Shown here one piece after another: positions 42,687 to 51,410 of a DNA stretch of 64,000 bases. The stretch covers positions 186,001 to 250,000 of the forward strand of contig NZ_BDCI01000004.1 of the NCBI RefSeq assembly GCF_001613425.1, given 5' to 3'. The position numbers and the translations under genes were made by a program. Position 1 is the stretch's first letter. The number at the start of each line of letters is the position of its first letter. This stretch comes from Nocardia vulneris (GTDB lineage Bacteria > Actinomycetota > Actinomycetes > Mycobacteriales > Mycobacteriaceae). Below the pieces are notes generated by a model that was given only the letters and a program-made list of their open reading frames with translations, made no database searches and was not told the DNA's origin.

Positions 42687-43697
42687 TCAGCCGGAGGCGA
42701 TCGCGGTGATGAGCGTGCGGGAGGCGAGCGTGCGGGTCGTGATGAGCTGGGTGAAGGTGCGCGGCTGTTCGCCGGGGTACTGCTCGGTGAGTTTCACCTC
42801 CCAGTGCGCGAGTCCGTCGTCGCCGTCCTTGGCCCGGGTGACCAGGACGCAATAGCGGGTGCCGACGGGAGTCTGGTTGATCCCGCGCTGGATCTGGTCG
42901 GCGGGCGAGACGATCGCATTGTCCGCGACCACCGCACGCGCCCGATATCCGGAACGCTCCACGTAGTAGGCGTATTCGAAGGCGAGGATGGCGTCCGGGC
43001 CGGTGGCGGTGCCGCCGGGATCGGTGCCGGACACGATGTCAGGAGTACGCCGCTGCTCGCACCCCTGCGTCGCGATCGCCGAAGCCTGTGCGGGCGGTGC
43101 CGTACTGGTCGCCGCGGTCGTCACCGCGCCGGGGGCGCGCACCGTCGAACTGGCCGCGGCGGGCTTGTCGTCGCCACCCAGACCGTTGATCGCGGTGTAC
43201 AGGATCGAGACCACCGCGATCCCGACGCCGAGCACGATCAGTACAGCGAGGATCCGATTGCCGTTGGACTGCCTGCTGCGCTGGCGGGTCGGATGGCGCA
43301 GCGGGACGCCCGGATGGATGCCGGACCGGTTGATGATCGCGGGCGGCGGCGCGACATTGTCGTCGTAGCCGGCGGCGCGATCGTCCTCGTCCGCGACGGG
43401 CACGCGCCGCCGCTCCGGCGCCACCGACGGCTCCGGTCCCTGCTCGGCCGTACGCGGCGGCGGGTCCAGCCATTGCTCCCAGTCACCGGTGCGCCGCGGC
43501 CGGGCGGCCGGTGCGTCCGGGTTCGGCTCGGGCACGTAGACCTCCGGATCTCGGCGGCGCACCGGCGACCGGCGACCGGACGGACGCCGCCGCTTGCGCG
43601 TCTTGCCGACGGGCGTGCGCACCATGGGCAGTCCGGTATCGAACGGATTGCCCTGCCCCTCTTGCCGACCCGGAGAATTCGGGTCAGAGGGTGTCAT
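42687..43697 (-). CDS. Single-pass membrane protein, third gene of the EspC-like operon
   Basis: The 336-residue protein has a long cytoplasmic N-terminal part rich in Arg and Pro (TRKRRRPSGRRSPVRRRD at about 33-50), a membrane helix (ILAVLIVLGVGIAVVSILY, about 149-167), a Thr/Ala/Ser linker and an extracytoplasmic domain of about 130 residues with two Cys (213, 283). No family is recognised. It overlaps the upstream 459-residue gene by 14 bases, so the two are coupled. It could anchor or export the partner proteins; this is inferred from gene order. Confidence 0.7.
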   Translation of the reverse strand: MTPSDPNSPGRQEGQGNPFDTGLPMVRTPVGKTRKRRRPSGRRSPVRRRDPEVYVPEPNPDAPAARPRRTGDWEQWLDPPPRTAEQGPEPSVAPERRRVPVADEDDRAAGYDDNVAPPPAIINRSGIHPGVPLRHPTRQRSRQSNGNRILAVLIVLGVGIAVVSILYTAINGLGGDDKPAAASSTVRAPGAVTTAATSTAPPAQASAIATQGCEQRRTPDIVSGTDPGGTATGPDAILAFEYAYYVERSGYRARAVVADNAIVSPADQIQRGINQTPVGTRYCVLVTRAKDGDDGLAHWEVKLTEQYPGEQPRTFTQLITTRTLASRTLITAIASG

Positions 43698-45063
43698 CGT
43701 CGTAGTCGCCGAGCACCGGTGTCACGGCGACCACTGCGGTCGGCACGGTCACGCCGAGCTGGCCTTCGCGGGGCTTGTGCTCCCGATCGTCCGGCGGCGG
43801 CGAGGGCGGCAACGCGACGCCGCCGGTGGTGCCCGGCGGGTGCGGCTGGTCCGGCGCGGCGGAACGCGACGGCGCGTCGTCCACCACCGGTGGCGCCGGG
43901 GCCGGCGCGGGGGCCGGCTTCGACTCCGGTTTCGGCGGTGCCTCGTTCGCGGTCGGCGCGGAGCCCGGCCCGGACGGCGGAATCACACTGCTCGGACCGC
44001 TGGGACCACTCGGTGCCGGAGTACGCGCGCCCGCGCCGAAATCGAACAGCTTCGGCGAGGCACTCGAATTCGACGAGCCGTTCGGCCCGTCGCCGGTGGT
44101 GCTGCCGGGCCGGATCGCCTCGGTCACGGCCTTGTCCGCGCCGGCCGCCACCGTATCGATGGCGTGCGTGCCGACCTCGGCGACCTTGTCGATGATGTGG
44201 GTGCCGACGCCGGCGATCTTGTCGATGATGTTCGTGCCGATGTCGACGCCCGCGTTGATCGCCGCGGTGCCGACCTGCACCCCCGCCGAGATCAACTGCT
44301 GCTGCAACTGGAGTTGCGCGGCCAGTGCCGGATCCATCGGCTGCCCGTTGGCGGTCGTGCCCGGCACGTATTGGCTCGTTACGCCGGGCGGGTAGGTGCC
44401 CGAAGAGTAAGGCCCGGACGAGTAGGGCTGCGCTGTGGTGACCCCGGACGGCTGCGTGACCGTGAGCGGGCCCATCGCGTCGAGCCGCCTGCTGTGATCG
44501 TCCATTTCGGTCTGCGCGGCGTTGACCGTGGTCAGCGCGTCCCGCAGGGCCTGGGTGGCCCGCGCGATCACCGCGTCGGTGTCGGGCGCGGCGGTCGCGT
44601 TGCCGAGAATCTGGCGGGCGTCGCTGCGGAAGTCGGCGATGATCTGATCGACCGTGCGCGCGGCGCGCGCGCTGGTGGCGTGCGCGTCACCGAGCACGCT
44701 CAGGTAAGCCGGTCCGCGATCGGAGATTTCGCCGATCTCGGTCTGTGTGGTGCGCAGCGCGGGCACCGCCGCATCGGCGCCACGCGAGGTCCAGGTCGAC
44801 TCCAGTGCGTGCAGGCCGTCGCGGTGCGGGCCCTCGGTGTCGGCGGCCTGGGTGCTCGCGGCGGACAGCGCTGCGGTCGCGGTCTGATTCGGCACGGCGA
44901 CCCCCGAACCGAGCGTGGACCGCAGTTGCAGCAGCGGCCGCACCAGCGCGGCGACGATGGGGGGATCGACATTCGGGTCGAGATAGGTCGTTGCGGGCAC
45001 GGCGTTGTCGGTGCGCGCCGGCGCGGCCGCGGGCCGTCTGCGTAGTCCGGAAAGGCTTCTCAT
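43684..45063 (-). CDS. Large helical, Pro-rich protein with 11-residue repeats (T7SS-associated candidate)
   Basis: The 459-residue protein has no signal peptide. Residues about 30-200 are predicted helical and Ala-rich; about 205-245 are Tyr/Ser/Pro-rich; residues 264-307 contain four tandem 11-residue units (VGTAAINAGVD and relatives); about 345-435 are Pro/Ala-rich. The overall layout resembles large type VII secretion substrates that pair with an EspC- or WXG100-like protein. Its ATG overlaps the stop of the EspC-like gene (ATGA), and its end overlaps the membrane protein gene. No YxxxD/E export motif was found by eye. Confidence 0.7.
   Translation of the reverse strand: MRSLSGLRRRPAAAPARTDNAVPATTYLDPNVDPPIVAALVRPLLQLRSTLGSGVAVPNQTATAALSAASTQAADTEGPHRDGLHALESTWTSRGADAAVPALRTTQTEIGEISDRGPAYLSVLGDAHATSARAARTVDQIIADFRSDARQILGNATAAPDTDAVIARATQALRDALTTVNAAQTEMDDHSRRLDAMGPLTVTQPSGVTTAQPYSSGPYSSGTYPPGVTSQYVPGTTANGQPMDPALAAQLQLQQQLISAGVQVGTAAINAGVDIGTNIIDKIAGVGTHIIDKVAEVGTHAIDTVAAGADKAVTEAIRPGSTTGDGPNGSSNSSASPKLFDFGAGARTPAPSGPSGPSSVIPPSGPGSAPTANEAPPKPESKPAPAPAPAPPVVDDAPSRSAAPDQPHPPGTTGGVALPPSPPPDDREHKPREGQLGVTVPTAVVAVTPVLGDYDDDTL
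44143..44274 (-). repeat. Four tandem 33-bp units encoding an 11-residue repeat
   Basis: The 33-base period is visible as GTGCCGA(C/T) recurring on the plus strand at 44168, 44201, 44234 and 44267. On the coding strand it gives VGTAAINAGVD, IGTNIIDKIAG, VGTHIIDKVAE and VGTHAIDTVAA. The hydrophobic positions fit an 11/3 amphipathic helix of the kind seen in synuclein, perilipin and LEA proteins that bind membranes or lipid surfaces. Confidence 0.8.
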
Positions 45064-45383
45064 GTCAGCGTCTCCCCTGTCCGGGTGATGGCGCCCGCGG
45101 TGTCGCCGTCGACACCCTGCATATTCGCGGTGTAGTCGCGCAGGACCTGCCCATAGGTGCCGACCAACTGGCCCGCGGTCGAGAGCGCCTGCGCGTGTTC
45201 GGAGACCGCCGTGGCGAAGCGCGCCGCGAAATCGGCGCCGATCAGTCCGAGGTCGGCGGCGAGCTGGTCTTGATTCACCGCGCCGGACGCTACGGCCGAC
45301 GCCGAGGCGAGTTGCTGGGAGACCGCGTCCGCGATCGCGGTGTATGCGGCTACCGCCGCCGGGTCGAGCTTCAGCGTGTCCAC
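45060..45383 (-). CDS. EspC-like / WXG100-related type VII secretion protein
   Basis: The 107-residue all-helical protein begins MDTLKLDPAAVAAYTAIADA and has LGLIGADFAARFATAV, then LVGTYGQVLRDYTANMQGVD. This follows the pattern of EspC-type ESX-associated proteins (L.ldP..v...A, G..G..F, late D). It lacks a WxG turn and a clear YxxxD/E signal. GTG start with a very strong GGGAGGGG site. First gene of a three-gene overlapping operon. No ESX core genes (eccC, eccD, mycP) are in the window. Confidence 0.75.
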   Translation of the reverse strand: MDTLKLDPAAVAAYTAIADAVSQQLASASAVASGAVNQDQLAADLGLIGADFAARFATAVSEHAQALSTAGQLVGTYGQVLRDYTANMQGVDGDTAGAITRTGETLT

Positions 45384-45549
45384 CGTTCCCCTCCCGGGTT
45401 ACCAGTCCTTCGCTACCGCGACATGATTCGAAGACAAGCCTACTGTGCGACCTGGACACCTGCGTCAGATCTTCGCTTGTCGCTCCGCTGAGTATGGCAA
45501 TCAACGTACGCGCTGTCATGCGCTGGCCCGGCACTTCGTCGAATTGATT

Positions 45550-45568
45550 CCCGAGGGGTTACCTCGGG
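45550..45568 (+). promoter_or_regulatory. Leader hairpin before the ABC transporter genes
   Basis: CCCGAGG and CCTCGGG form a perfect 7-base stem with a 5-base loop, 28 bases before the GTG at 45597. It lies in the 213-base divergent region between the EspC-like operon and the ABC transporter. It may be a leader structure or operator. Confidence 0.35.
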
Positions 45569-45596
45569 TTGTCCTAGGCACTAGGCTTGACTCTTT

Positions 45597-46451
45597 GTGC
45601 GCGGCAGTGTGGAGGGGGGCGGGCAAGTCGCTGCGACCGGGCACCCTTGGCGGGTCATCGCGGTATACGCCCAGTTGGCGCGGGCCGGGTTCCGGCGGCA
45701 GTCCCAGTACAAGCTGGCGATGTTCGCCGGACTGTTCACCAATTGCGTGTTCGGCTTCGTCCGGGCGGCGGTGATGCTGGCCGCCGTGCGGGTGGCGGGC
45801 GACTTCGGCGGCTACACCGAAGGTTCCATCGGCGCCTACGTCTGGTTGTCTCAGGGGCTGCTCGGAGCGCTGCAGTTCATGGGACCGCCGCTCGACCTTT
45901 CGGATCGAGTGCGCAACGGCGACATCGCGATCGATTTCCTGCGTCCGGTCGACATCCAGCTCGGCTATCTGGCCGGCGATATCGGACGCGCGGCGTGCAC
46001 GATCCTGCCGCGCGGCGTGCCGAGCGTGTTGATCGGCGTGCTGACCTTCGGCCTGGCGATGCCGACCACGCCGGGCCCCTACCTGCTGGGGACGATGAGT
46101 GTGCTGCTCGCCGTTGCCCTCTCGTTCCTCTGCCTGTTCGTGGTGGCGCTGATCGGATTCTGGGTGGTCGAGACCCGCGGCATCCGGGTGGTGTACCAGA
46201 TCTGCGGCACGTTCCTGGCCGGGCTCTTCGTGCCGGTGCACATGTTCCCGCTCTGGCTGCGCACGATCGCGCAGGCGACACCGTTCCCGTCCATCCTGCA
46301 AGCCCCGATCGACGTGCTGTCCGGCCGGACGACCGGCACGGCGGCGGTGGGGGTGCTGGCGGTTCAAGTGTTCTGGGTGCTCCTGATCGGCCTGGCCGGG
46401 CGGCTGCTGCTGGCTGCGGGACGGCGCAAGCTGGAGGTGCAGGGTGGCTGA
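45597..46451 (+). CDS. ABC-2-type transporter permease (first subunit)
   Basis: The 284-residue protein has six predicted membrane helices, with MGPPLDLSDRVRNGDIAIDF and FLRPVDIQLGYLAGDIGRA typical of the ABC-2 permease group that works in pairs. The GTG start at 45597 lacks a ribosome site; a GTG at 45609 is also possible. It overlaps the next permease gene by 8 bases. With the ATPase it forms an exporter of unknown substrate, divergent from the EspC-like operon. Confidence 0.85.
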   Translation: MRGSVEGGGQVAATGHPWRVIAVYAQLARAGFRRQSQYKLAMFAGLFTNCVFGFVRAAVMLAAVRVAGDFGGYTEGSIGAYVWLSQGLLGALQFMGPPLDLSDRVRNGDIAIDFLRPVDIQLGYLAGDIGRAACTILPRGVPSVLIGVLTFGLAMPTTPGPYLLGTMSVLLAVALSFLCLFVVALIGFWVVETRGIRVVYQICGTFLAGLFVPVHMFPLWLRTIAQATPFPSILQAPIDVLSGRTTGTAAVGVLAVQVFWVLLIGLAGRLLLAAGRRKLEVQGG

Positions 46452-47268
46452 GTCGGCCGCCGCCGCGGGCACCTGGTTCACCCCGTACGCGGCGGTGCTG
46501 CGCTCGCGGATCCGCGCGCAGCGGTCCTATCGGTTGTCTTTCGCCAGTGAGGTTTTCGGCGCGTTCCTGATCGGTCTCGTGGAATTCGCCGAGGTGTGGG
46601 TGATCTTCCACAACGTCCGGGTGCTCGGCGGACTGGATCTGAACGCCGCGCTGCTGCTCTTCGGCTTCGGGCAATCGACCTTCGCCTTGGCCCAGGTCCT
46701 GTTCGGGCATCTGGACACGCTGCCGACGCTGATCCGGATGGGCCAGCTCGATGCCTACCATCTGCGCCCGCAGCCGCTGCTGCTGCAACTCGTCACGAGC
46801 GATATCTCGTTGCGCCGCTTCGCCAGGGCGGCGGTCGCGATCGTGGTGCTCGGCGTCGGACTGTGGCGCAACGATATCGATTGGGGCCCAGCGACTCTCG
46901 CCCTGATCGCATTAACCCTGGTGAGCGGCGTCGCCCTGTTCGGCGGGATCTTCGTGTGCGCGGCGGGATTACAGTTCTATTTGATCGACGGAGCCGAGCT
47001 CACCAACAGTTTCACCTACGGCGGTTCGTTCGCCGCGGTCCAACCGGCCACGGTGTTCCCGATGCCGCTGCGGGTGCTGTTCGGCTTCGCGATTCCGGTG
47101 TCGTTCACGGCCTACCTACCCACCATCGCGCTGCTCGACCTGCCCGGCCCGCCGCTGCTGCCGGCCTGGCTGGCCTGGTTCGTCCCGCTCGCTGTGCTGT
47201 GGGTGTGGCTGCTGGCACTGGTGCTCTGGCGCTTCGGTACCCGGCATTACCAAGGAGGGGGCGGCTGA
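46444..47268 (+). CDS. ABC-2-type transporter permease (second subunit)
   Basis: The 274-residue protein has six predicted membrane helices and the same organisation as the first permease (LIRMGQLDAYHLRPQPLLLQ matches its loop NGDIAIDFLRPVDIQLG in position). GTG start inside the 3' end of the first permease gene. The ATPase gene starts two bases after its stop. The two permeases likely form a heterodimer. Confidence 0.88.
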   Translation: MAESAAAAGTWFTPYAAVLRSRIRAQRSYRLSFASEVFGAFLIGLVEFAEVWVIFHNVRVLGGLDLNAALLLFGFGQSTFALAQVLFGHLDTLPTLIRMGQLDAYHLRPQPLLLQLVTSDISLRRFARAAVAIVVLGVGLWRNDIDWGPATLALIALTLVSGVALFGGIFVCAAGLQFYLIDGAELTNSFTYGGSFAAVQPATVFPMPLRVLFGFAIPVSFTAYLPTIALLDLPGPPLLPAWLAWFVPLAVLWVWLLALVLWRFGTRHYQGGGG

Positions 47269-47269
47269 C

Positions 47270-48259
47270 ATGGCGAATTCCGGTGCGGCAGAAGCCATCA
47301 TCGATATCGAGAACCTGACCAGAGAATTCACCCTGACGCGCAAGGACGGCCGCCGATGGCGGCGGCGGCGCGAGACCTTGACCGCGGTGGACCGGATGAC
47401 TTTCCGGATCGAGCGCGGCGCCGCGGTCGGCTATATCGGCGCCAACGGCGCGGGCAAATCCACCACCATCAAAATGCTCACCGGCATCCTGGTGCCCACC
47501 GCGGGCCGCGTGCGCACCTGCGGGCTGGAACCGGTCCGGCAGCGGCGCGAACTGGCCGCCCGGATCGGCGTCGTGTTCGGGCAGCGCTCCCAGCTCTGGT
47601 GGGATCTGCCACTGCGCGAATCGTTTTCGATCCTCGCGGCCATCCATCGGCTGGAGCCCGATGCCGCGCGCAAACGCGAGCACGAGCTGGTCGAGCAGCT
47701 GGAGATGGCCGAGACGCTGGACACGCCGGTGCGCCAGCTCTCGCTGGGCCAGCGCATGCGCGCGGAAGTGGCCGCGGCCCTGCTGCATTCGCCCGAACTG
47801 GTGATTCTGGACGAACCGACGATCGGACTCGACGTGCTGTCGAAGCAACGCCTGCGCGAGTTCCTGCGGGCCGAGCGCGCCGAGCGCGGCACCACGCTGC
47901 TGCTCACCACCCACGACATGGGCGACATCGAAAGACTGTGCGGCCGAGTGCTCGTGGTGGATCACGGACACCTGGTCTACGACGGGTCGCTGACCGGGCT
48001 GGCCGCGACGGTGGGGGCGCGGCGCGTCCTCGTCGTCGATCTGGCCGAGCCGGCACCGGATCTCGACGATCTCCCGTGCGCGCAACTGCTCGAATCCGAA
48101 GGCGGCGGCATGCGTCAGCGGCTGGCCTTCGATCCGGAACAGACCACCGCCGCGCAGCTGCTCGCGCTGGTCTCCGAGCGCGCCGAGGTGCGGGACCTGT
48201 CCATCGAGGAGCCCGAGATCGAAGACGTGGTCCGGCGGATATACGAATCCGCCCGCTGA
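47270..48259 (+). CDS. ABC transporter ATP-binding protein
   Basis: The 329-residue ATPase has Walker A GANGAGKST, Q-loop GQRS, signature LSLGQRMRAE, Walker B LVILDEP and switch THD. The C-terminal 90 residues form an extra domain as in drug- or polysaccharide-export ABC-2 ATPases. An Arg-rich insertion (KDGRRWRRRRET) lies between the first beta strands. It completes a three-gene exporter. The substrate is unknown. GGAGGGGGCGG precedes the ATG. Confidence 0.92.
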   Translation: MANSGAAEAIIDIENLTREFTLTRKDGRRWRRRRETLTAVDRMTFRIERGAAVGYIGANGAGKSTTIKMLTGILVPTAGRVRTCGLEPVRQRRELAARIGVVFGQRSQLWWDLPLRESFSILAAIHRLEPDAARKREHELVEQLEMAETLDTPVRQLSLGQRMRAEVAAALLHSPELVILDEPTIGLDVLSKQRLREFLRAERAERGTTLLLTTHDMGDIERLCGRVLVVDHGHLVYDGSLTGLAATVGARRVLVVDLAEPAPDLDDLPCAQLLESEGGGMRQRLAFDPEQTTAAQLLALVSERAEVRDLSIEEPEIEDVVRRIYESAR

Positions 48260-48273
48260 ATCAGCGGGCGGAT
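48247..48273. terminator. Terminator overlapping the ATPase stop codon
   Basis: ATCCGCCCGC and GCGGGCGGAT pair over 10 bases around TGAATCA, which contains the ATPase stop codon. It lies between the converging ATPase and DUF4389 genes and can serve both. Confidence 0.7.
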
Positions 48274-48295
48274 CCGGTGCCGAGGAGCTTGGGCG

Positions 48296-48994
48296 TCAGC
48301 GGGTTTCGCGGGCGCCCTGATCGAGCCGGAACGGCGGGTACTCGTCGCGCATCAGGGTGGCGTAGGCCTGCACCCGGATGCTCCAGCGGCTGATGCCGAG
48401 CAGGAAGTCGTACACACCCTGCGGGTACCGGGCGGTGAACAGCAGCCCGATCACCGCCACCAGCACCAGGATGCTGGTCAGCGAAATACTCGCGCTGCCG
48501 GCCCAGGAGTCGTCGTCGCCCATCGCGAACGCCGCCCCACCGGCCATCATCGCGGCCAGGATCAGATAGTGCGGAATGGCCAGCAGCCACCACTTCACCA
48601 GCACCAGGCCACGACTGAGCCGCTCGGGGTAGTCGACCTCGAGATCGGCCGGGTACTCCGCGTTCGGTTGCAGGCTGAACGGCGGGTACTTGTCGGTGCC
48701 GAGCACCGACAGCGCGTAGAACTCCACTCGCCACGTCCAGCGCATGACACCGACATTGAAGTCGAACAGCGCCTTCGGATACTTGGCGGTGAACAGAATC
48801 GCGAAGAACGCGACTATCGTGAGCACGATATAACCGATGTGCAGGAAGAACAGCACGATGTAATGCGGAATGGCGAGAAGCCATTTCACCAACCACATCC
48901 AGCGTGACAGTGCCGGATCCAGATCACCGCGCACACGAATCGGAGCGACCGCGTCGACCGCTTTCGCGGCAATCTCGGGATTTTCGGGTTCCAT
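48296..48994 (-). CDS. DUF4389 membrane protein with internal duplication
   Basis: The 232-residue protein has four predicted membrane helices in two repeats: WMWLVKWLLAIPHYIVLFFL and VLVKWWLLAIPHYLILA, then ILFTAKYPKALFDFNVGVMR and LLFTARYPQGVYDFLLGISR. This is the DUF4389 pattern. Function is unknown. The ATG at 48994 follows AAAGGGG; an earlier in-frame start has no ribosome site. Confidence 0.88.
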   Translation of the reverse strand: MEPENPEIAAKAVDAVAPIRVRGDLDPALSRWMWLVKWLLAIPHYIVLFFLHIGYIVLTIVAFFAILFTAKYPKALFDFNVGVMRWTWRVEFYALSVLGTDKYPPFSLQPNAEYPADLEVDYPERLSRGLVLVKWWLLAIPHYLILAAMMAGGAAFAMGDDDSWAGSASISLTSILVLVAVIGLLFTARYPQGVYDFLLGISRWSIRVQAYATLMRDEYPPFRLDQGARETR

Positions 48995-49178
48995 GATCGA
49001 CGCCCCTTTCAGATGCTTTCGATCCACGCCGCGAACAAACGCGACTTGCATCGATTGTCACGTACCCGAAGTGCGCGAACGCCACGATCTGATATCGACA
49101 CGCCGACGAATAGATGTGCGCAGCCGGCCGGTGCGCTTCGCCCGCCTTAATCGCCCGATTCGCACCTCTGGCGACACG

Positions 49179-49212
49179 CGGGTGCCACCGGTACATCCAC
49201 CGGTGGCACCCG
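49179..49212. terminator. Terminator for the second S15 hydrolase gene
   Basis: CGGGTGCCACCGGT and ACCGGTGGCACCCG form a perfect 14-base stem with a 6-base loop, eight bases after the stop of the minus-strand hydrolase. Confidence 0.85.
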
Positions 49213-49220
49213 GTACCGAG

Positions 49221-51284
49221 CTAATCCATCGCCCGGCTCAGCGGTACGTTGACGAAGCTCGGCGCCGCCGGATCGAGCACCAGGTGCTGCGGGGTCAGCG
49301 CGTTGCGGATGCCGCCGTCGAACAACAGCGGCGGCGGCAGGAAGCCGCGCGGGAAATTGCTGGCGAAGACGTTGACGCGCAACCGATGTCCCGGCTTCAG
49401 CACGGCGTCGAGCGGATTCACCGCGACGTCCAGGGCGGTCGGCTGACCGGGCACCAGCGGCTGACGGTCGGCCAGCGTCAGCTTGTACACGGTGTGGGTG
49501 TAGTCGCCGTCGGCGTCCTTCTCGCTCTTGCCGTCGTCGACCGCGCGCAGCGACGCCGCCAGCTGTCCGCTGGCCAGCACCGTCGACTGCCCGTCCGGCG
49601 CAACGTCGTTCACGCTGACCGCCCAGTAGCCCTCGACGTTGTCGTACATCGTGTTCAGGTGCACCGTGATCGGGCCGGACAGCACGGTCGGCTCGGTCAC
49701 CGGGGCGCCGGTGAAGGTCAGCCCGCCCGTCTCGTGGATCCGATCGTCACGGCCGCAGAAGTTGAAAATGCTGAGCACACCGGTGGATTCGACCGCCGAG
49801 TCGCGCGAGCACAGCGAGGTGATCCCGGTGACCGGCGATACCGTCAGCCGGACCGCGTCCTGCGGCGTCTGCGCGCTCAGCGAACCGTCGTAGATGCTGT
49901 TCGCGGTGCCGCTGCGGACCGGCGAGAGGTACATGCGCTGATATTCCATACCGGGCCGCGGGAAGGCCGACGCGGTGGTCCAGCCACCGCCCTGCTGCCA
50001 CAGTGCGACCGGCCCGTACTCATCGATCCCGTTGTCGATTCCCTTGAGCCACTTGTCGAACCACGCCATCTGCAGGACGTCCAGCCGCGGCGGCCGCCCC
50101 GGATTGCCCAGTCCGGAGCCGGGATTGATGTGGTAGGTGTCGCCCATGATCAGCTTCTTGCGCTCCGGCGGCAGCGGAATGTCACCGAACGAGCGCGCAC
50201 TCGACGAGGCGAAGATGTCCTGCCAGCCGCCGTAGGCGAAGGTCGGCACCCGGATATCCTCCGGGTGGTTGTCGGTCCACGCGCTGCGCAGCGGACTACC
50301 GGGCAACAGCTGCTGCTTCAGCGGCTCGGGCACCGAATCCACCGAGAGCGACAACGCCATCAGAATGTAGTCGAAGAACTCCAGCGGCGTCTGGACCCGG
50401 TCCATCAGCCATTTCATATCCAGATGGCCTAGAGCGATGCCCACCGGGTCGGGGAAATTGGAGATCACGTCGATCGCGGCGATGTAGAGCGGGCCGAACA
50501 GCCCCACTCCGCCGCCGGGAAACGCGACATCTGTGAGCGTATCGGTACTGCCCTCGACCGGGAAGATGGCCTCGAGTGCGGGCGGATTCTGTTCGGCCGC
50601 CTTGAATTGATTGATGCCGGAGTACGAGATACCGGACATACCGATATTGCCGTCCGACCACGGCTGCTTGCTCGCCCAGTCGATCAGTTCGACGGTGTCC
50701 TGAGTCTCCCTGCTCTGGAAGAACTTCCAGTCGCCCTGGGAATAACCGGTACCGCGTACGTCGGCCACGATGTAGGTGTAGCCCTGTTGCACCAGCTTGC
50801 GATCCGCGCCGAAAGTCCGTGCGGCGCCGCCGCTGAGCGCCCTGGTGAGATCGGTGATCGAGTCGAACGGCGTGCCACCGAAGTCGAATCGGTTCACCAG
50901 CTCGATCAGCGCATCCGAGAGCACCGGGATGTTCAGCGCGAGATCGGCGATCAGGGACACGAATTTCGTGTACGGGGTCAGGTTGACGATAGTCGGCAGC
51001 GGTTCGTCGACAATCCGGCCCGCCGCATCCACCGGACGGTAGATGTTGGCCTTCAGCACCGTCCCGTCGCTCATGGTGACCGGCACATCGAAGTCGATGT
51101 GCACGGGCCCGGGGTATTTCGGCGGGCCATCGTGCGCCGCGAGCCACGCCGCGGCGAGCGCGCCACCGTCGGGCGGCGTCTCGGCCACAGCCGTGCTCGG
51201 CACGACCCACAGTGCGGCCATGGCGGCCGCCACCACCATGACTCCGGCACGTGCCCCGGCACGGCGAACTGTCCTCATCGTCAT
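49221..51284 (-). CDS. Secreted CocE/NonD-type (S15) hydrolase
   Basis: The 687-residue protein has a signal peptide (about 1-34, ending STAVAE), an S15-type hydrolase with DVRGTGYSQGDW, MSGISYSGI (nucleophile Ser) and IMGDTYHINP, and a C-terminal beta domain from about 430. Family members cleave acyl peptides, esters or cocaine-like substrates; most have no known target. AGGAGG lies four bases before ATG 51284. It is divergent from a TetR gene that probably controls it. A second S15 hydrolase lies at 24842. Confidence 0.9.
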   Translation of the reverse strand: MTMRTVRRAGARAGVMVVAAAMAALWVVPSTAVAETPPDGGALAAAWLAAHDGPPKYPGPVHIDFDVPVTMSDGTVLKANIYRPVDAAGRIVDEPLPTIVNLTPYTKFVSLIADLALNIPVLSDALIELVNRFDFGGTPFDSITDLTRALSGGAARTFGADRKLVQQGYTYIVADVRGTGYSQGDWKFFQSRETQDTVELIDWASKQPWSDGNIGMSGISYSGINQFKAAEQNPPALEAIFPVEGSTDTLTDVAFPGGGVGLFGPLYIAAIDVISNFPDPVGIALGHLDMKWLMDRVQTPLEFFDYILMALSLSVDSVPEPLKQQLLPGSPLRSAWTDNHPEDIRVPTFAYGGWQDIFASSSARSFGDIPLPPERKKLIMGDTYHINPGSGLGNPGRPPRLDVLQMAWFDKWLKGIDNGIDEYGPVALWQQGGGWTTASAFPRPGMEYQRMYLSPVRSGTANSIYDGSLSAQTPQDAVRLTVSPVTGITSLCSRDSAVESTGVLSIFNFCGRDDRIHETGGLTFTGAPVTEPTVLSGPITVHLNTMYDNVEGYWAVSVNDVAPDGQSTVLASGQLAASLRAVDDGKSEKDADGDYTHTVYKLTLADRQPLVPGQPTALDVAVNPLDAVLKPGHRLRVNVFASNFPRGFLPPPLLFDGGIRNALTPQHLVLDPAAPSFVNVPLSRAMD

Positions 51285-51330
51285 CGAACCTCCTGGCAGA
51301 CCCGCTTAAAAACATCGCCGTACCCAACTG

Positions 51331-51358
51331 GGATGTGAGAGTAACCGGGACCACATCC
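51331..51358. promoter_or_regulatory. Inverted repeat in the S15/TetR divergent promoter
   Basis: GGATGTG (51331-51337) and CACATCC (51352-51358) are perfect 7-base arms with a 14-base spacer. It lies midway between the divergent hydrolase and TetR genes and is a candidate operator. Confidence 0.4.
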
Positions 51359-51410
51359 GACGGGCAAGTATGAGACGGATCACTATCGCGAAGGTGACTA
51401 TCCTCAGAGG

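Noticed and set aside
44143..44274. 33-base periodic repeat as a CRISPR array
   Set aside because: The units are contiguous without spacers and keep a reading frame; they encode protein repeats.
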